A stretch of DNA of 64,000 nt, taken from assembly GCF_003261575.2 (NCBI RefSeq), contig NZ_CP036175.1, positions 4,216,001 to 4,280,000 on the forward strand, in the 5' to 3' direction. How positions within the stretch are numbered: position 1 is the stretch's first letter; the number at the start of each line of letters is the position of its first letter. The DNA is from Klebsiella huaxiensis (GTDB lineage: Bacteria > Pseudomonadota > Gammaproteobacteria > Enterobacterales > Enterobacteriaceae). Positions 27,089 to 35,753 of the stretch are shown here, one piece after another. The position numbers and the translations under genes were made by a program. The notes under the pieces are model-generated. The model saw only the letters and a program-made list of their open reading frames with translations, did no database searches and was not told where the DNA came from.

Positions 27089-28447
27089 ATGTCTGGAATT
27101 ATCGCATTTTTTCGCGCTTCGCCGCCCAAAACGGGCGGAGAGTTCAACGAGCAGCGCTTTCGCAGCGTGCGCTGGCAAACCTTTATTGCCATGACCCTGG
27201 CGTACGTCACGTTCTATGTTTGCCGGCTGTCGTTTACCGTCGCCAAGAGCGCGCTGGTTGAGCTTGGCATCACTCCGACCGAGCTTGGCATGATCGGCTC
27301 AACGCTGTTTTTTAGCTACGCCATCGGCAAGCTGGTGAACGGTTTTATCGCCGATCATGCCAACGTCGTGCGCTATATGAGCCTCGGGCTGCTGCTGAGC
27401 GCCGGGATGAACCTGATGATGGGAATGACCACCAACGCCATGCTGCTGGCCATCTTCTGGGGGATCAACGGCTGGGCGCAATCGATGGGCGTCGGCCCGT
27501 GCGCGGTGTCGCTGGCGCGCTGGTACGGCTGCAAAGAGAGGGGCACCTTTTACGCCATCTGGTCAACGGCGCATAACATCGGCGAAGCGATGACCTATAT
27601 GGTGATCGCGGCGGTGATTGCCGGGTTCGGCTGGCAGATGGGCTATCTCTCGACCGCCGCGCTCGGCGCTGCCGGGGTGGTGCTGCTCCTGCTGTTTATG
27701 CGCGACTCCCCGCAAAGCAGCGGCTTTCCGTCAATCAACGTGATTCGCGATGAACCGCAGGAGGAGACCGAAGCGCGTGGCTCGGTGTTTAAAAACCAGC
27801 TGCTGGCGCTGCGCAATCCGGCCTTGTGGACGCTGGCGCTGGCCTCGGCATTTATGTATATCGACCGCTATGCAGTGAACTCGTGGGGGATCTTCTTCCT
27901 TGAGCAGGATAAAGCCTACTCAACGCTGGAAGCTTCCGGGATTATTGGGGTCAACGCCATCGCGGGTATTGCCGGAACCATTATTGCCGGGATGCTCTCT
28001 GACCGCTTTTTCCCGCGTAACCGCAGCGTGATGGCCGGGTTTATCAGCTTGCTCAACACCGCAGGCTTTGCGCTAATGCTCTGGTCGCCGCACGGCTACT
28101 ACAGCGATATTCTGGCGATGATTATCTTCGGCGCGACCATTGGCGCATTGACCTGCTTCCTCGGCGGATTAATTGCCGTCGATATCTCATCGCGCAAAGC
28201 CGCAGGCGCAGCGCTCGGCACCATCGGCATCGCCAGCTACGCGGGGGCCGGTCTCGGCGAATTTTTGACCGGGATAATCATCGACAAAACGGCAATTATC
28301 GAAAACGGTAAAACGCTGTACGACTTCAGTACGCTGTCGCTGTTTTGGGTGGGCACCGGCCTGATGTCGGCGCTATTCTGTTTTACCACCGCCGCGATTG
28401 TCGCCAGGCGACACGCGATAGAACGTCAGACTTCATTCTCTTCATAA
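27089..28447 (+). CDS. Organophosphate:phosphate antiporter-family MFS transporter (UhpC/GlpT-like)
   Basis: A 452-aa inner-membrane protein with about 12 hydrophobic segments. The N-terminal region TLAYVTFYVCRLSFTVAKSAL and the loop around GINGWAQSMGVGPCAVSLARWYG match the OPA family (GlpT, UhpT, UhpC, PgtP). The conserved Arg in YVCRLSF is a phosphate-binding position in GlpT/UhpT. Placed between a phosphomonoesterase and a periplasmic phytase, it probably imports inositol monophosphate left by the phytase. A sensor role like UhpC is less likely because no two-component genes are present. Confidence 0.85.
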   Translation: MSGIIAFFRASPPKTGGEFNEQRFRSVRWQTFIAMTLAYVTFYVCRLSFTVAKSALVELGITPTELGMIGSTLFFSYAIGKLVNGFIADHANVVRYMSLGLLLSAGMNLMMGMTTNAMLLAIFWGINGWAQSMGVGPCAVSLARWYGCKERGTFYAIWSTAHNIGEAMTYMVIAAVIAGFGWQMGYLSTAALGAAGVVLLLLFMRDSPQSSGFPSINVIRDEPQEETEARGSVFKNQLLALRNPALWTLALASAFMYIDRYAVNSWGIFFLEQDKAYSTLEASGIIGVNAIAGIAGTIIAGMLSDRFFPRNRSVMAGFISLLNTAGFALMLWSPHGYYSDILAMIIFGATIGALTCFLGGLIAVDISSRKAAGAALGTIGIASYAGAGLGEFLTGIIIDKTAIIENGKTLYDFSTLSLFWVGTGLMSALFCFTTAAIVARRHAIERQTSFSS

Positions 28448-28472
28448 CCCTTTAACCCATAAGGAAGATTTT

Positions 28473-29741
28473 ATGATGCCTGTACGACATCAGGTTTTGC
28501 TACGCCTGCTGCTTACCTGCGCCCTGCCGCTGCTGGCGGCCCCGGGCCACGCCGCTGCGCAATATCAACTGGAAAAAGTGGTTGAACTCAGCCGCCATGG
28601 TATTCGCCCGCCAACGCCAGGCAACCGGGAGGCCATCGAAGCGGCAACCCAGCGCCCGTGGACCCAGTGGACCACTCACGACGGCGAATTGACCGGCCAT
28701 GGCTATGCCGCGGTGGTGAATAAAGGACGCGAAGAAGGCGCACACTATCGCCAGCTCGGCCTGCTGACGGTGGGCTGCCCGGCGAGCGGGGAGATTTACG
28801 TTCGCGCCAGCCCCTTGCAGCGCACGCGAGCCACCGCACAAGCGCTGGTTGACGGTGCATTTCCCGGCTGCGGCGTAGAGATTCATCACGTCAGCACCGA
28901 CGCCGACCCGCTGTTTCAGACCGATAAGTTTGCCGCCACGCAAACCGACCCCGCTCGCCAGCTGGCGGAGGTCAAAGCGAAAGCCGGAGATCTGGCACAG
29001 CGTCGGCAGGCGCTGGCTCCGGCGATTCAGCGACTGAAAAACGCGGTCTGCGTTCCCGATAAGCCCTGCCCGGTGTTCGAGCAGCCATGGCAGGTCGAGC
29101 AGAGCAAAAGCGGCAAAACGTCGATTAGCGGGCTGAGCGTGATGGCGAATATGGTCGAGACGCTGCGCCTGGGCTGGAGCGAAAATCTACCGGTTAGCCA
29201 GCTGGCGTGGGGCAATATCACCCGCTCCAGCCAGATAACCGCCCTGCTGCCGCTGCTCACGGAGAACTACGACCTGAGCAACGACGTTTTTTATACCGCG
29301 CAAAAACGCGGGTCGATTCTGCTTAACGCCATGCTTGAAGGAGTAAAAGAAGACGCAACGCCGAACGTGCGCTGGCTGTTGCTGGTGGCCCACGATACCA
29401 ATATCGCCATGGTACGTACGCTGATGGATTTTAGCTGGCAGCTACCGGGATACAGTCGGGGCAATATCCCGCCGGGCAGCAGCCTGGTGCTGGAACGCTG
29501 GCGCGATACCCACAGCGGTCAACGCTACCTCCGCGTCTACTTCCAGGCGCAAAGTCTGGACGATTTACGCCGTCTGCAAACGCCGGATAGCCAGCACCCA
29601 ATGCTGCGCCAGGAGTGGCGTCAGGCGGGTTGCCAGACGACTGATGTCGGGACGCTGTGCCCTTATCAGGCAGCGCAGACGGCGCTGGGCCAGCATATCG
29701 ACCGGCAGTCCGCTCCGGCAGTCGAGATGGTGCTGCCATGA
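28473..29741 (+). CDS. phyK: Periplasmic phytase (PhyK-type histidine acid phosphatase)
   Basis: A 422-aa histidine acid phosphatase closely resembling Klebsiella phytases as I recall them. Signal peptide: residues 1-28, ending near PGHAAA. The catalytic motif is R41-H-G-I-R-P-P47 with nucleophile H42, and the proton-donor motif is H307-D308 (VAHDTNIAMV). Several Cys suggest periplasmic disulfides. Klebsiella-type phytases hydrolyse phytate stepwise, leaving myo-inositol monophosphate. A second ATG one codon downstream is an equally good start. The gene ends the putative phosphatase-transporter-phytase operon, 25 nt after the transporter, with AAGGAAG as SD. Confidence 0.93.
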   Translation: MMPVRHQVLLRLLLTCALPLLAAPGHAAAQYQLEKVVELSRHGIRPPTPGNREAIEAATQRPWTQWTTHDGELTGHGYAAVVNKGREEGAHYRQLGLLTVGCPASGEIYVRASPLQRTRATAQALVDGAFPGCGVEIHHVSTDADPLFQTDKFAATQTDPARQLAEVKAKAGDLAQRRQALAPAIQRLKNAVCVPDKPCPVFEQPWQVEQSKSGKTSISGLSVMANMVETLRLGWSENLPVSQLAWGNITRSSQITALLPLLTENYDLSNDVFYTAQKRGSILLNAMLEGVKEDATPNVRWLLLVAHDTNIAMVRTLMDFSWQLPGYSRGNIPPGSSLVLERWRDTHSGQRYLRVYFQAQSLDDLRRLQTPDSQHPMLRQEWRQAGCQTTDVGTLCPYQAAQTALGQHIDRQSAPAVEMVLP

Positions 29742-29765
29742 TTTAATTATCGTGCCCGCACGCTT

Positions 29766-29794
29766 GTCAGGTGGCGGCTAGCGCCTTACCTGAC
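29766..29794. repeat. REP-like palindrome after the phytase gene
   Basis: GTCAGGT ... ACCTGAC with inner GGCGGC/GCGCC pairing, in the 3' region between convergent phytase and mtnA genes; it can act as a transcript end. Confidence 0.65.
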
Positions 29795-29877
29795 CGACAA
29801 CCGTTCGTAGGCAATTGAGAGAGGTGCGCTTTATCCATAACGGACGCGAAGCTATGGAGGTAGCTTCGCGTTTTAAC

Positions 29878-30906
29878 TTACGCGCTTTCTGGCGCAAACG
29901 CCCCGGCTGCAACCTGCGCCGGGGTCACCACGCCAGTATCCAGCACCCAGCCGCTAATCAGCGCGGCGGGCGTCACGTCAAACGCTGGGTTGTAGACCGC
30001 AGCTTCTTTCGGCGCCCACTGCACCGCGCCAAAACTTCCGGCCACGCCGGTCACTTCCGCCGCCGCCCGCTGCTCAATCGGGATCGCTGCGCCGTTCGGG
30101 CAATGACGGTCAAGGGTGGTCTGCGGCGCAGCCACGTAAAACGGGATCTGGTGATATTTCGCCAGCACCGCCAGCGAATAGGTGCCGATTTTGTTCGCCA
30201 CGTCGCCGTTAGCCGCAATACGGTCAGCGCCGACCCAAACCGCATCGACCTGCCCCTGCGCCATCAGGCTGGCGGCCATCGAATCGGTAATCAACCGATA
30301 CGGCACGCCCAGCTCACCCAGCTCCCAGGCGGTGAGGCGTCCGCCCTGTAGCAGAGGACGCGTTTCATCCACCCACACGTTCGCCACTTTCCCCTGTTCG
30401 TGCGCCAGCGCAATCACCCCCAGTGCAGTGCCGACTCCCGCCGTCGCCAGACCGCCGGTATTACAGTGGGTTAACAGGCGGCTGCCCGGCGTGACCAGCG
30501 CGCTGCCCGCTTCGGCAATATGGGCGCAAAGCTGCTTATCTTCTTCGATCAGGCGCAGCGCTTCCGCTTCCAGCGCCTGGGGATAGTTCTCTTCCGCCAG
30601 CGCCAGCTTCATGCGATCGAGATTGTTCATCAGATTCACCGCCGTCGGGCGCGCCGCGCGCAGCGTCTCCAGCGCCTGAGAAAGTTCATCGCGGGTCAGG
30701 CCGCGCTTCCCCAACAGCGCCAGCAGCAGGCTGGCAGAAAGGCCAATCAGCGGTGCGCCGCGTACCCGTAGCGCGAGAATATGGTCCACCAGCAGCGCCA
30801 CGTTATCCGCCGCCAGCCAGCGTTTCTCCTGCGGTAGAGCCTGCTGGTCAAGAATAAAGAGCTGATTTTCGCTTACCCGCAGGCTGGTGGTCTGTAGTGT
30901 CTGCAT
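29878..30906 (-). CDS. mtnA: Methylthioribose-1-phosphate isomerase MtnA
   Basis: A 342-aa eIF2B-related isomerase converting methylthioribose-1-phosphate to methylthioribulose-1-phosphate. Catalytic C148 (THCNTGGLATAGVGTALG) and D228 (VWVGADRIAANGDVANKIG) are both present, as is RGAPLIGLSASL. It is divergent from mtnK, with met boxes at 30959-30974 between the two. Full length for the family. Confidence 0.95.
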   Translation of the reverse strand: MQTLQTTSLRVSENQLFILDQQALPQEKRWLAADNVALLVDHILALRVRGAPLIGLSASLLLALLGKRGLTRDELSQALETLRAARPTAVNLMNNLDRMKLALAEENYPQALEAEALRLIEEDKQLCAHIAEAGSALVTPGSRLLTHCNTGGLATAGVGTALGVIALAHEQGKVANVWVDETRPLLQGGRLTAWELGELGVPYRLITDSMAASLMAQGQVDAVWVGADRIAANGDVANKIGTYSLAVLAKYHQIPFYVAAPQTTLDRHCPNGAAIPIEQRAAAEVTGVAGSFGAVQWAPKEAAVYNPAFDVTPAALISGWVLDTGVVTPAQVAAGAFAPESA

Positions 30907-30958
30907 TTAGTTAAATCCCTGTTGCGTTGTTGTATCACATTGTGTCAGGATGGAATCC

Positions 30959-30974
30959 AGAAGTATAGACGTCT
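30959..30974. promoter_or_regulatory. MetJ operator in the mtnA/mtnK gap
   Basis: Adjacent octamers AGAAGTAT (5/8) and perfect AGACGTCT (30967-30974) lie between the divergent starts at 30906 and 31009. The array matches the one upstream of mtnC. Confidence 0.78.
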
Positions 30975-31008
30975 GAACGGCTTAATCAGAATTTTGAGGA
31001 TCGAGGCA

Positions 31009-32208
31009 ATGTCGCAATACCATACTTTCACCGCCAACGATGCGGTGGCTTACGCACAACAATTTGGCGGTCTCGATAACCCGTCAGAACTGGTGTCCGC
31101 ACAGGAAGTGGGCGACGGCAACCTCAACCTGGTGTTTAAAATTTATGATACCCAGGGCGTCAGCCGGGTTATCGTCAAGCAGGCCCTGCCCTACGTGCGC
31201 TGCGTCGGGGAGTCCTGGCCGCTGACGCTCGACCGCGCCCGCCTTGAGGCGCAAACTCTGGTCGCTCACTATCAGCACTGCCCGCAGCACACGGTACAAA
31301 TTCTGCATTTCGATCCCGAGCTGGCGGTGATGGTGATGGAAGATCTCTCCGATCATCGCATCTGGCGCGGCGAGCTGATTAACAACGTTTACTACCCGCA
31401 GGCCGCCAGCCAGCTGGGCGAATATCTGGCCCAGGCGCTGTTTCATACCAGCGACTTTTATCTGCATCCGCATGAGAAAAAAGCCCAGGTGGCGCAGTTT
31501 ATCAACCCCGAGATGTGCGAAATCACCGAGGACCTGTTCTTTAACGATCCGTATCAGGTTCACGAACGCAATAATTACCCCGCTGCGCTGGAAGCCGATG
31601 TCGCCGCCCTGCGCGACGACACACAGCTAAAGCTGGCGGTTGCGGCGCTAAAGCACCGTTTCTTCTCCCATGCCGAAGCGCTGCTGCACGGCGATATCCA
31701 TAGCGGCTCGATATTCGTCGCCGAAGGCAGCTTTAAAGCTATAGACGCCGAGTTCGGTTATTTCGGGCCGATTGGTTTTGATATCGGCACCGCCATCGGC
31801 AACCTGCTGCTCAACTACTGCGGCCTACCTGGGCATTTAGGTATTCGCGATGCCGCCGCCGCACGCGAGCAGCGCCTGAACGATATTCAGCAGTTCTGGA
31901 ATACCTTCGCCGAGCGTTTCCAGGCGCTGGCGGCGGAGAAAACCCGCGATGCTGCGCTGGCTTACTCCGGCTACGCCTCCACGTTCCTGAAAAAAGCGTG
32001 GGCCGATGCCATTGGCTTCTGCGGTACCGAGCTGATTCGCCGCAGCGTCGGGCTGTCGCACGTGGCGGATATCGACACTATTCAGGACGAAGCCATGCGC
32101 CATGAATGCCTGCGCCACGCCATCACGCTGGGTAAAGCGCTGATTGTGATTGCCGATCGTATCGACAGCGTCGAAGAGCTGATTGCGCGAATTCGTCAGT
32201 ACGGTTAA
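31009..32208 (+). CDS. mtnK: S-methyl-5-thioribose kinase MtnK
   Basis: 399 aa from the ATG at 31009 (MSQYHTFTANDAVAYAQQFG), which has a purine-rich SD (GAGGATCGAGG) and the normal family N terminus; the longer open frame would cover the MetJ operator. Phosphotransferase-fold motifs: nucleotide site EVGDGNLNLVFKI (residues 33-45), the catalytic loop H227-G-D-I-H231 and DAEFG at 246-250. It phosphorylates methylthioribose at C1 using ATP, the entry step for MTR salvage in Klebsiella-type bacteria. Confidence 0.95.
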   Translation: MSQYHTFTANDAVAYAQQFGGLDNPSELVSAQEVGDGNLNLVFKIYDTQGVSRVIVKQALPYVRCVGESWPLTLDRARLEAQTLVAHYQHCPQHTVQILHFDPELAVMVMEDLSDHRIWRGELINNVYYPQAASQLGEYLAQALFHTSDFYLHPHEKKAQVAQFINPEMCEITEDLFFNDPYQVHERNNYPAALEADVAALRDDTQLKLAVAALKHRFFSHAEALLHGDIHSGSIFVAEGSFKAIDAEFGYFGPIGFDIGTAIGNLLLNYCGLPGHLGIRDAAAAREQRLNDIQQFWNTFAERFQALAAEKTRDAALAYSGYASTFLKKAWADAIGFCGTELIRRSVGLSHVADIDTIQDEAMRHECLRHAITLGKALIVIADRIDSVEELIARIRQYG

Positions 32209-32215
32209 TGAGTAT

Positions 32216-32341
32216 CAAGCGCCGCCTCCGGGGATTCCCCCACTCCCCCGGAGGCGATGCTACGCATCTGTCCGGGCTACAAAACCCACAAACCGCACAG
32301 ACCCGTAGCCCGGACAGGCGCAATGCGCCGCCTCCGGGAAA
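32216..32341. repeat. REP/BIME-like repeat pair
   Basis: Two oppositely oriented palindromic units: GCCGCCTCCGGGG ... CCCCCGGAGGCG, and TCCGGGCTAC ... GTAGCCCGGA ... GCCGCCTCCGGG. It fills the gap between the convergent mtnK and LVIVD genes. Confidence 0.75.
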
Positions 32342-32346
32342 TATTC

Positions 32347-33588
32347 CTACCCCAGATACTCAATTACCGACAGCCCGCCGTTATAGTCGGTGCTGTAGAT
32401 AATGCCCTGCGCATCAACAAACACGTCGCAGGACTGAATCACCCGCGGACGGCCAGGGCGGGTATCCATCATTTTTGCCGGAGCGGCAGGCACCAGCGCT
32501 CCGGTTTCCACCGGTCGATAAGGGTTGGATATATCGTAAGCGCGAACGCCCGCATTCTGGTACGTGGCAAAAATCAGCGTTGAGCTGACAAAGCTACCGG
32601 GACGGTTTTCATGCAGATTATGCGGGCCAAAGTGTGCTCCTTTCGCCACATAGTCGGTCTCATCCGGCTGCGGGAAAGTCGAGATACTCACCGGGTTTGT
32701 CGGGTCACGAATATCAAACAGCCAGATCAGCTTCTCGCCATCCTGCTGGTTATCCAGCACCGCTTCATCAAGCACCACCAGCAGATCGCGGTCCGGTAGC
32801 GGCAGCGCGGTGTGGGTACCGCCGCCAAACGGCGGACTCCAGTTGCGATGGCTAATCAACTTCGGCTGAGCACGGTCTTTGACATCCAGCAGCGTCAGGC
32901 CGCCGTCGCGCCAGCTACCGTAGGCGATGTCCCCGGCGATAATCGCGTGATGCAGGGCGTAGCGCTTACCTTCCGGCCACTGCGGGGTTTCCCCCGCCGC
33001 CTGATTCATCCCCGGCAGCCACCAGCGCCCGGCGACTTCAGGTTTACGCGGATCGGCCAGATCGATGGTCAGGAAAATATAATCGCTAAAACCGTCGATC
33101 AGCGCGGAAACGTAGGCCCAGCGTCCACCGACGTACCAGATCCGGTGAATGCCGATCCCATTGAGCGACAGGAAGCTGATTTCGCGCGGTTGATCCGGCG
33201 TCGAAATATCAAAAATTCGTAGCCCGGCGCTCCAGCCCTTGTCCTGCACATCGCTGACCGTCTCGCCCACCGAGCGGGTGTAGTAAACCTTTTCGTCAGC
33301 AAAACGGGTATCCGCAAACAGATCCCGGGCGTTGATCACCAGCAGCAGATCGTCATGGGCCTGCAAATGGACGTTCCAGGTACCGGGCGGCGCGGCAATG
33401 TAATTGACCGTTCGCGGATTTTTCGGATCGCGCACGTCGACCACCGAAAAGCCTTGCGACACCATATGGCCGATATAGGCAAAGCCACGGTGCACCATCA
33501 ACTGAACGCCGTCCGGGCGTCCCCCCTGATCGCTATGCCCAATCAGCCGCATATTGCGGCTGTATTCGGGTGTGGGTAATGCAGTCAC
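32347..33588 (-). CDS. LVIVD-repeat beta-propeller protein
   Basis: 413 aa from a GTG at 33588, with AGGAG 5 nt upstream; the frame is open further, but that segment is REP sequence. It contains repeated blade-like phrases such as GFSVVDVRDPKNPRTV, GLRIFDISTPDQPREI, GLTLLDVKDRAQPKLI, IWLFDIRDPTNPVSIS, GVRAYDISNPYRPVET and GLSVIEYLG, typical of LVIVD proteins. No signal peptide is visible, so it may be cytoplasmic. It lies downstream of an ABC importer, separated by a REP palindrome. The function is unknown; a binding or hydrolytic role toward the importer ligand is a guess. Confidence 0.8.
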   Translation of the reverse strand: MTALPTPEYSRNMRLIGHSDQGGRPDGVQLMVHRGFAYIGHMVSQGFSVVDVRDPKNPRTVNYIAAPPGTWNVHLQAHDDLLLVINARDLFADTRFADEKVYYTRSVGETVSDVQDKGWSAGLRIFDISTPDQPREISFLSLNGIGIHRIWYVGGRWAYVSALIDGFSDYIFLTIDLADPRKPEVAGRWWLPGMNQAAGETPQWPEGKRYALHHAIIAGDIAYGSWRDGGLTLLDVKDRAQPKLISHRNWSPPFGGGTHTALPLPDRDLLVVLDEAVLDNQQDGEKLIWLFDIRDPTNPVSISTFPQPDETDYVAKGAHFGPHNLHENRPGSFVSSTLIFATYQNAGVRAYDISNPYRPVETGALVPAAPAKMMDTRPGRPRVIQSCDVFVDAQGIIYSTDYNGGLSVIEYLG

Positions 33589-33599
33589 GTTAGCTCCTG

Positions 33600-33667
33600 T
33601 TGCCGGGTGGCGGCTGAGCCTTACCCGGCCTACAGAACGTAGGCCCGGTAAGCGCAGCGCCACCGGG
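33600..33667. repeat. REP-like palindrome inside the ABC importer operon
   Basis: GCCGGGTGGCGGCTGAGCC ... CCCGGTAAGCGCAGCGCCACC pairing between the binding-protein stop and the LVIVD gene start; it may reduce expression of the latter or stabilise upstream mRNA. Confidence 0.65.
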
Positions 33668-33669
33668 CA

Positions 33670-34734
33670 TTATTTTGCCTTAGCTTCCAGAGTGGCGAAC
33701 CACGGGGCGATAAAGTCTTCGGTCTGGCCCCAGCCCGGAATAATTTTACCCAACGAAGCGACGTTCACCGCCCCCGGCTGCGCCGCCAGCAGCGCCTGCG
33801 GGATCGCTGCGGCTTTAAAGTCGTAGGTGGCAGGAGTCGCTTCACCAGCAATCTTATTGGCGATCAGGCGCACGTTGGTCGCGCCGATAAGCTTCGGATC
33901 CACCGCCACGCTCACCTTCCACGGGCTGCCGGATTCGCGCATCAGCTGCAGATCCTGGTTAGAGATATCGATGCTGTAGAGTTTAATCTCGGTGCGGCCA
34001 TTCTCTTTCAGCGCTTTATAAGCGCCCTGGCTGAAGGCATCCCAGGTGCCCCAGATAGCATCAATTTTGCCTTTCGGGTATTTGGCTAAGATCGCGCCGA
34101 CTTTGTTGGCGGTATCGCCCTGCACGTCAGAAGAGACGGCGCCAATCGACTCCAGCTCCTTGATGCCGGGGTTTTGCTTAAGCAATGTCTGGTAAGCGGC
34201 CTGACGGCGCTCCATCGGCGGGAAGCCCGCGACCCACAGCTTGACGATATTGGCTTTGCCGTTGAAGTCTTTCACCAGTTGGCCAAAGGAGAGTTCGGTC
34301 AGCGAGGCATCATCCTGCTGAGTGACGGTCACGCCCGGAATTTCGCCGTTGACTGCGGTATCGAAGACCGAGACTTTAATCCCCGCGTCCACGGCTTTTT
34401 TTACCAGCGCGGTGGCGTAAGGGTCGCGTCCCTGGGAAAGAATAATGCCGTCATATTTCTGACTAATCGCCTGGTTAACGAAGTCCTGAAACTTAGCGTC
34501 ATCGCCGTTGCTGAGGAAGGTGCTGATTTTAAAACCGAGCTTTTTGCCTTCCTGAATTGCCCCGGAGACAAACTGGGTCGTGTTATCGTCAGAGCCTAAA
34601 TTACGGATCACCGCGATGCGAATCGGGCCGCTATGTTCGGCAATCGCCGCCGGGACCGGCGTCGGGGTTTCAGCAAAGGCCGCCGCAGAGTTGAATAACC
34701 CCAGTGCGATGAGTGACAGCGTTATCTTTTTCAT
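33670..34734 (-). CDS. Ribose-type ABC importer, periplasmic binding protein (candidate MTR-binding)
   Basis: A 354-aa type I periplasmic-binding protein. Signal peptide: MKKITLSLIALGLFNSAAAF with cleavage near AFA/ETP. The mature domain has IAVIRNLGSDDNTTQFVSGA, SQGRDPYATALVKKAVDAGI and the hinge VFDTAV. It closes the ATPase-permease-binding protein set on the minus strand. Because the operon carries met boxes upstream and sits beside mtnA/mtnK and ybdH, 5-methylthioribose is an attractive ligand; this is inference, not seen in the sequence. Confidence 0.87.
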   Translation of the reverse strand: MKKITLSLIALGLFNSAAAFAETPTPVPAAIAEHSGPIRIAVIRNLGSDDNTTQFVSGAIQEGKKLGFKISTFLSNGDDAKFQDFVNQAISQKYDGIILSQGRDPYATALVKKAVDAGIKVSVFDTAVNGEIPGVTVTQQDDASLTELSFGQLVKDFNGKANIVKLWVAGFPPMERRQAAYQTLLKQNPGIKELESIGAVSSDVQGDTANKVGAILAKYPKGKIDAIWGTWDAFSQGAYKALKENGRTEIKLYSIDISNQDLQLMRESGSPWKVSVAVDPKLIGATNVRLIANKIAGEATPATYDFKAAAIPQALLAAQPGAVNVASLGKIIPGWGQTEDFIAPWFATLEAKAK

Positions 34735-34754
34735 AGTGTTTACCCTGTAAAGTA

Positions 34755-35753
34755 TTAGGTGCGGCGTTGAAAATAAGTCAGTGCCAGCGCGCCAGCCAGC
34801 ACCAGCCCTTTAATAATGTCCATTGCGTAATACGGCACCGAGAGCATCACCAGGCCGTTGGAAAGCACGCCCAGAATCACCGCCCCCACCAGCGTACCGA
34901 GCGCGTTCGGTTTGCCGGAACCGGCCAGCGAAAAGCCTATCCATGCCGCCGCGACCGCATCCATCAGATAGCCGCTGCCCGCATTCACCTGTGATGAACC
35001 GATGCGCGAAGCCAGAAGAATGCCGCCCAGCCCTGCCAGCAGAGAGGCAATGACGTAGGCCGCCACTTTGTAGCGAGTGATCCGCAGGCCAGACAGGCGC
35101 GCCGCTTCCGGGTTGCCGCCGATGGCGTACATCCGCCGTCCGTGAGTGGTCAACGAGAGTGCCAGCTGAGCAACAACGGTCACCACCAGCATAATGATGA
35201 CAATCGTCGGCACCTGCCCCAGTAATCCAAACGCCGCCGGAATCGCACCTTCCGCCATATCGCCGCTCGGCAGCACCATATTTTCGGTGATTGATCCGCC
35301 GTAGCTGTAGGTCATCGCCACGCCCTGAATTACGAACAGGCTGGCAAGCGTCGCCAGCATGTCGGGAATACGCAGGGTAACGATCAGAAAAGCGTTAAAC
35401 AGCCCAACTAAAGTACAGAGCGCCAGGGTGATAAGGATCGCCTCGGTAGTCCCAAAGCCGTGCCAGACGAACAGCGAAATCACCAGCGCGTTGGCCAGCG
35501 AGGCGGTTGATCCCACCGACAAATCAAAGCCGCCAATAGTCAGCGATATCGACACACCGATGGCGATTACCGTCACGATAGCAATGGAGCGCAGGATGTT
35601 GATGATGTTAAACGGGTCGAGGAAGTTGTCCGACGCGAGGCCAAAAACGGCAATCAGCAGAACAACGGTCAGCAACATGCCCCATTTGTAGAGAAAATCA
35701 AAAAATCGCTGACGGCCCGATACCGTCGCGTTAACTGTCAGGGCCTTACTCAC
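34755..35753 (-). CDS. Ribose-type ABC importer, permease
   Basis: 332 aa from a GTG at 35753 that overlaps the ATPase stop (GTGA); the upstream open frame is inside the ATPase gene. RbsC-family landmarks are VSISLTIGGFDLSVGSTASLAN near residue 65 and the loop AIGGNPEAARLSGLRITRYK. About ten hydrophobic segments. A single permease gene implies a homodimer. Confidence 0.9.
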   Translation of the reverse strand: MSKALTVNATVSGRQRFFDFLYKWGMLLTVVLLIAVFGLASDNFLDPFNIINILRSIAIVTVIAIGVSISLTIGGFDLSVGSTASLANALVISLFVWHGFGTTEAILITLALCTLVGLFNAFLIVTLRIPDMLATLASLFVIQGVAMTYSYGGSITENMVLPSGDMAEGAIPAAFGLLGQVPTIVIIMLVVTVVAQLALSLTTHGRRMYAIGGNPEAARLSGLRITRYKVAAYVIASLLAGLGGILLASRIGSSQVNAGSGYLMDAVAAAWIGFSLAGSGKPNALGTLVGAVILGVLSNGLVMLSVPYYAMDIIKGLVLAGALALTYFQRRT

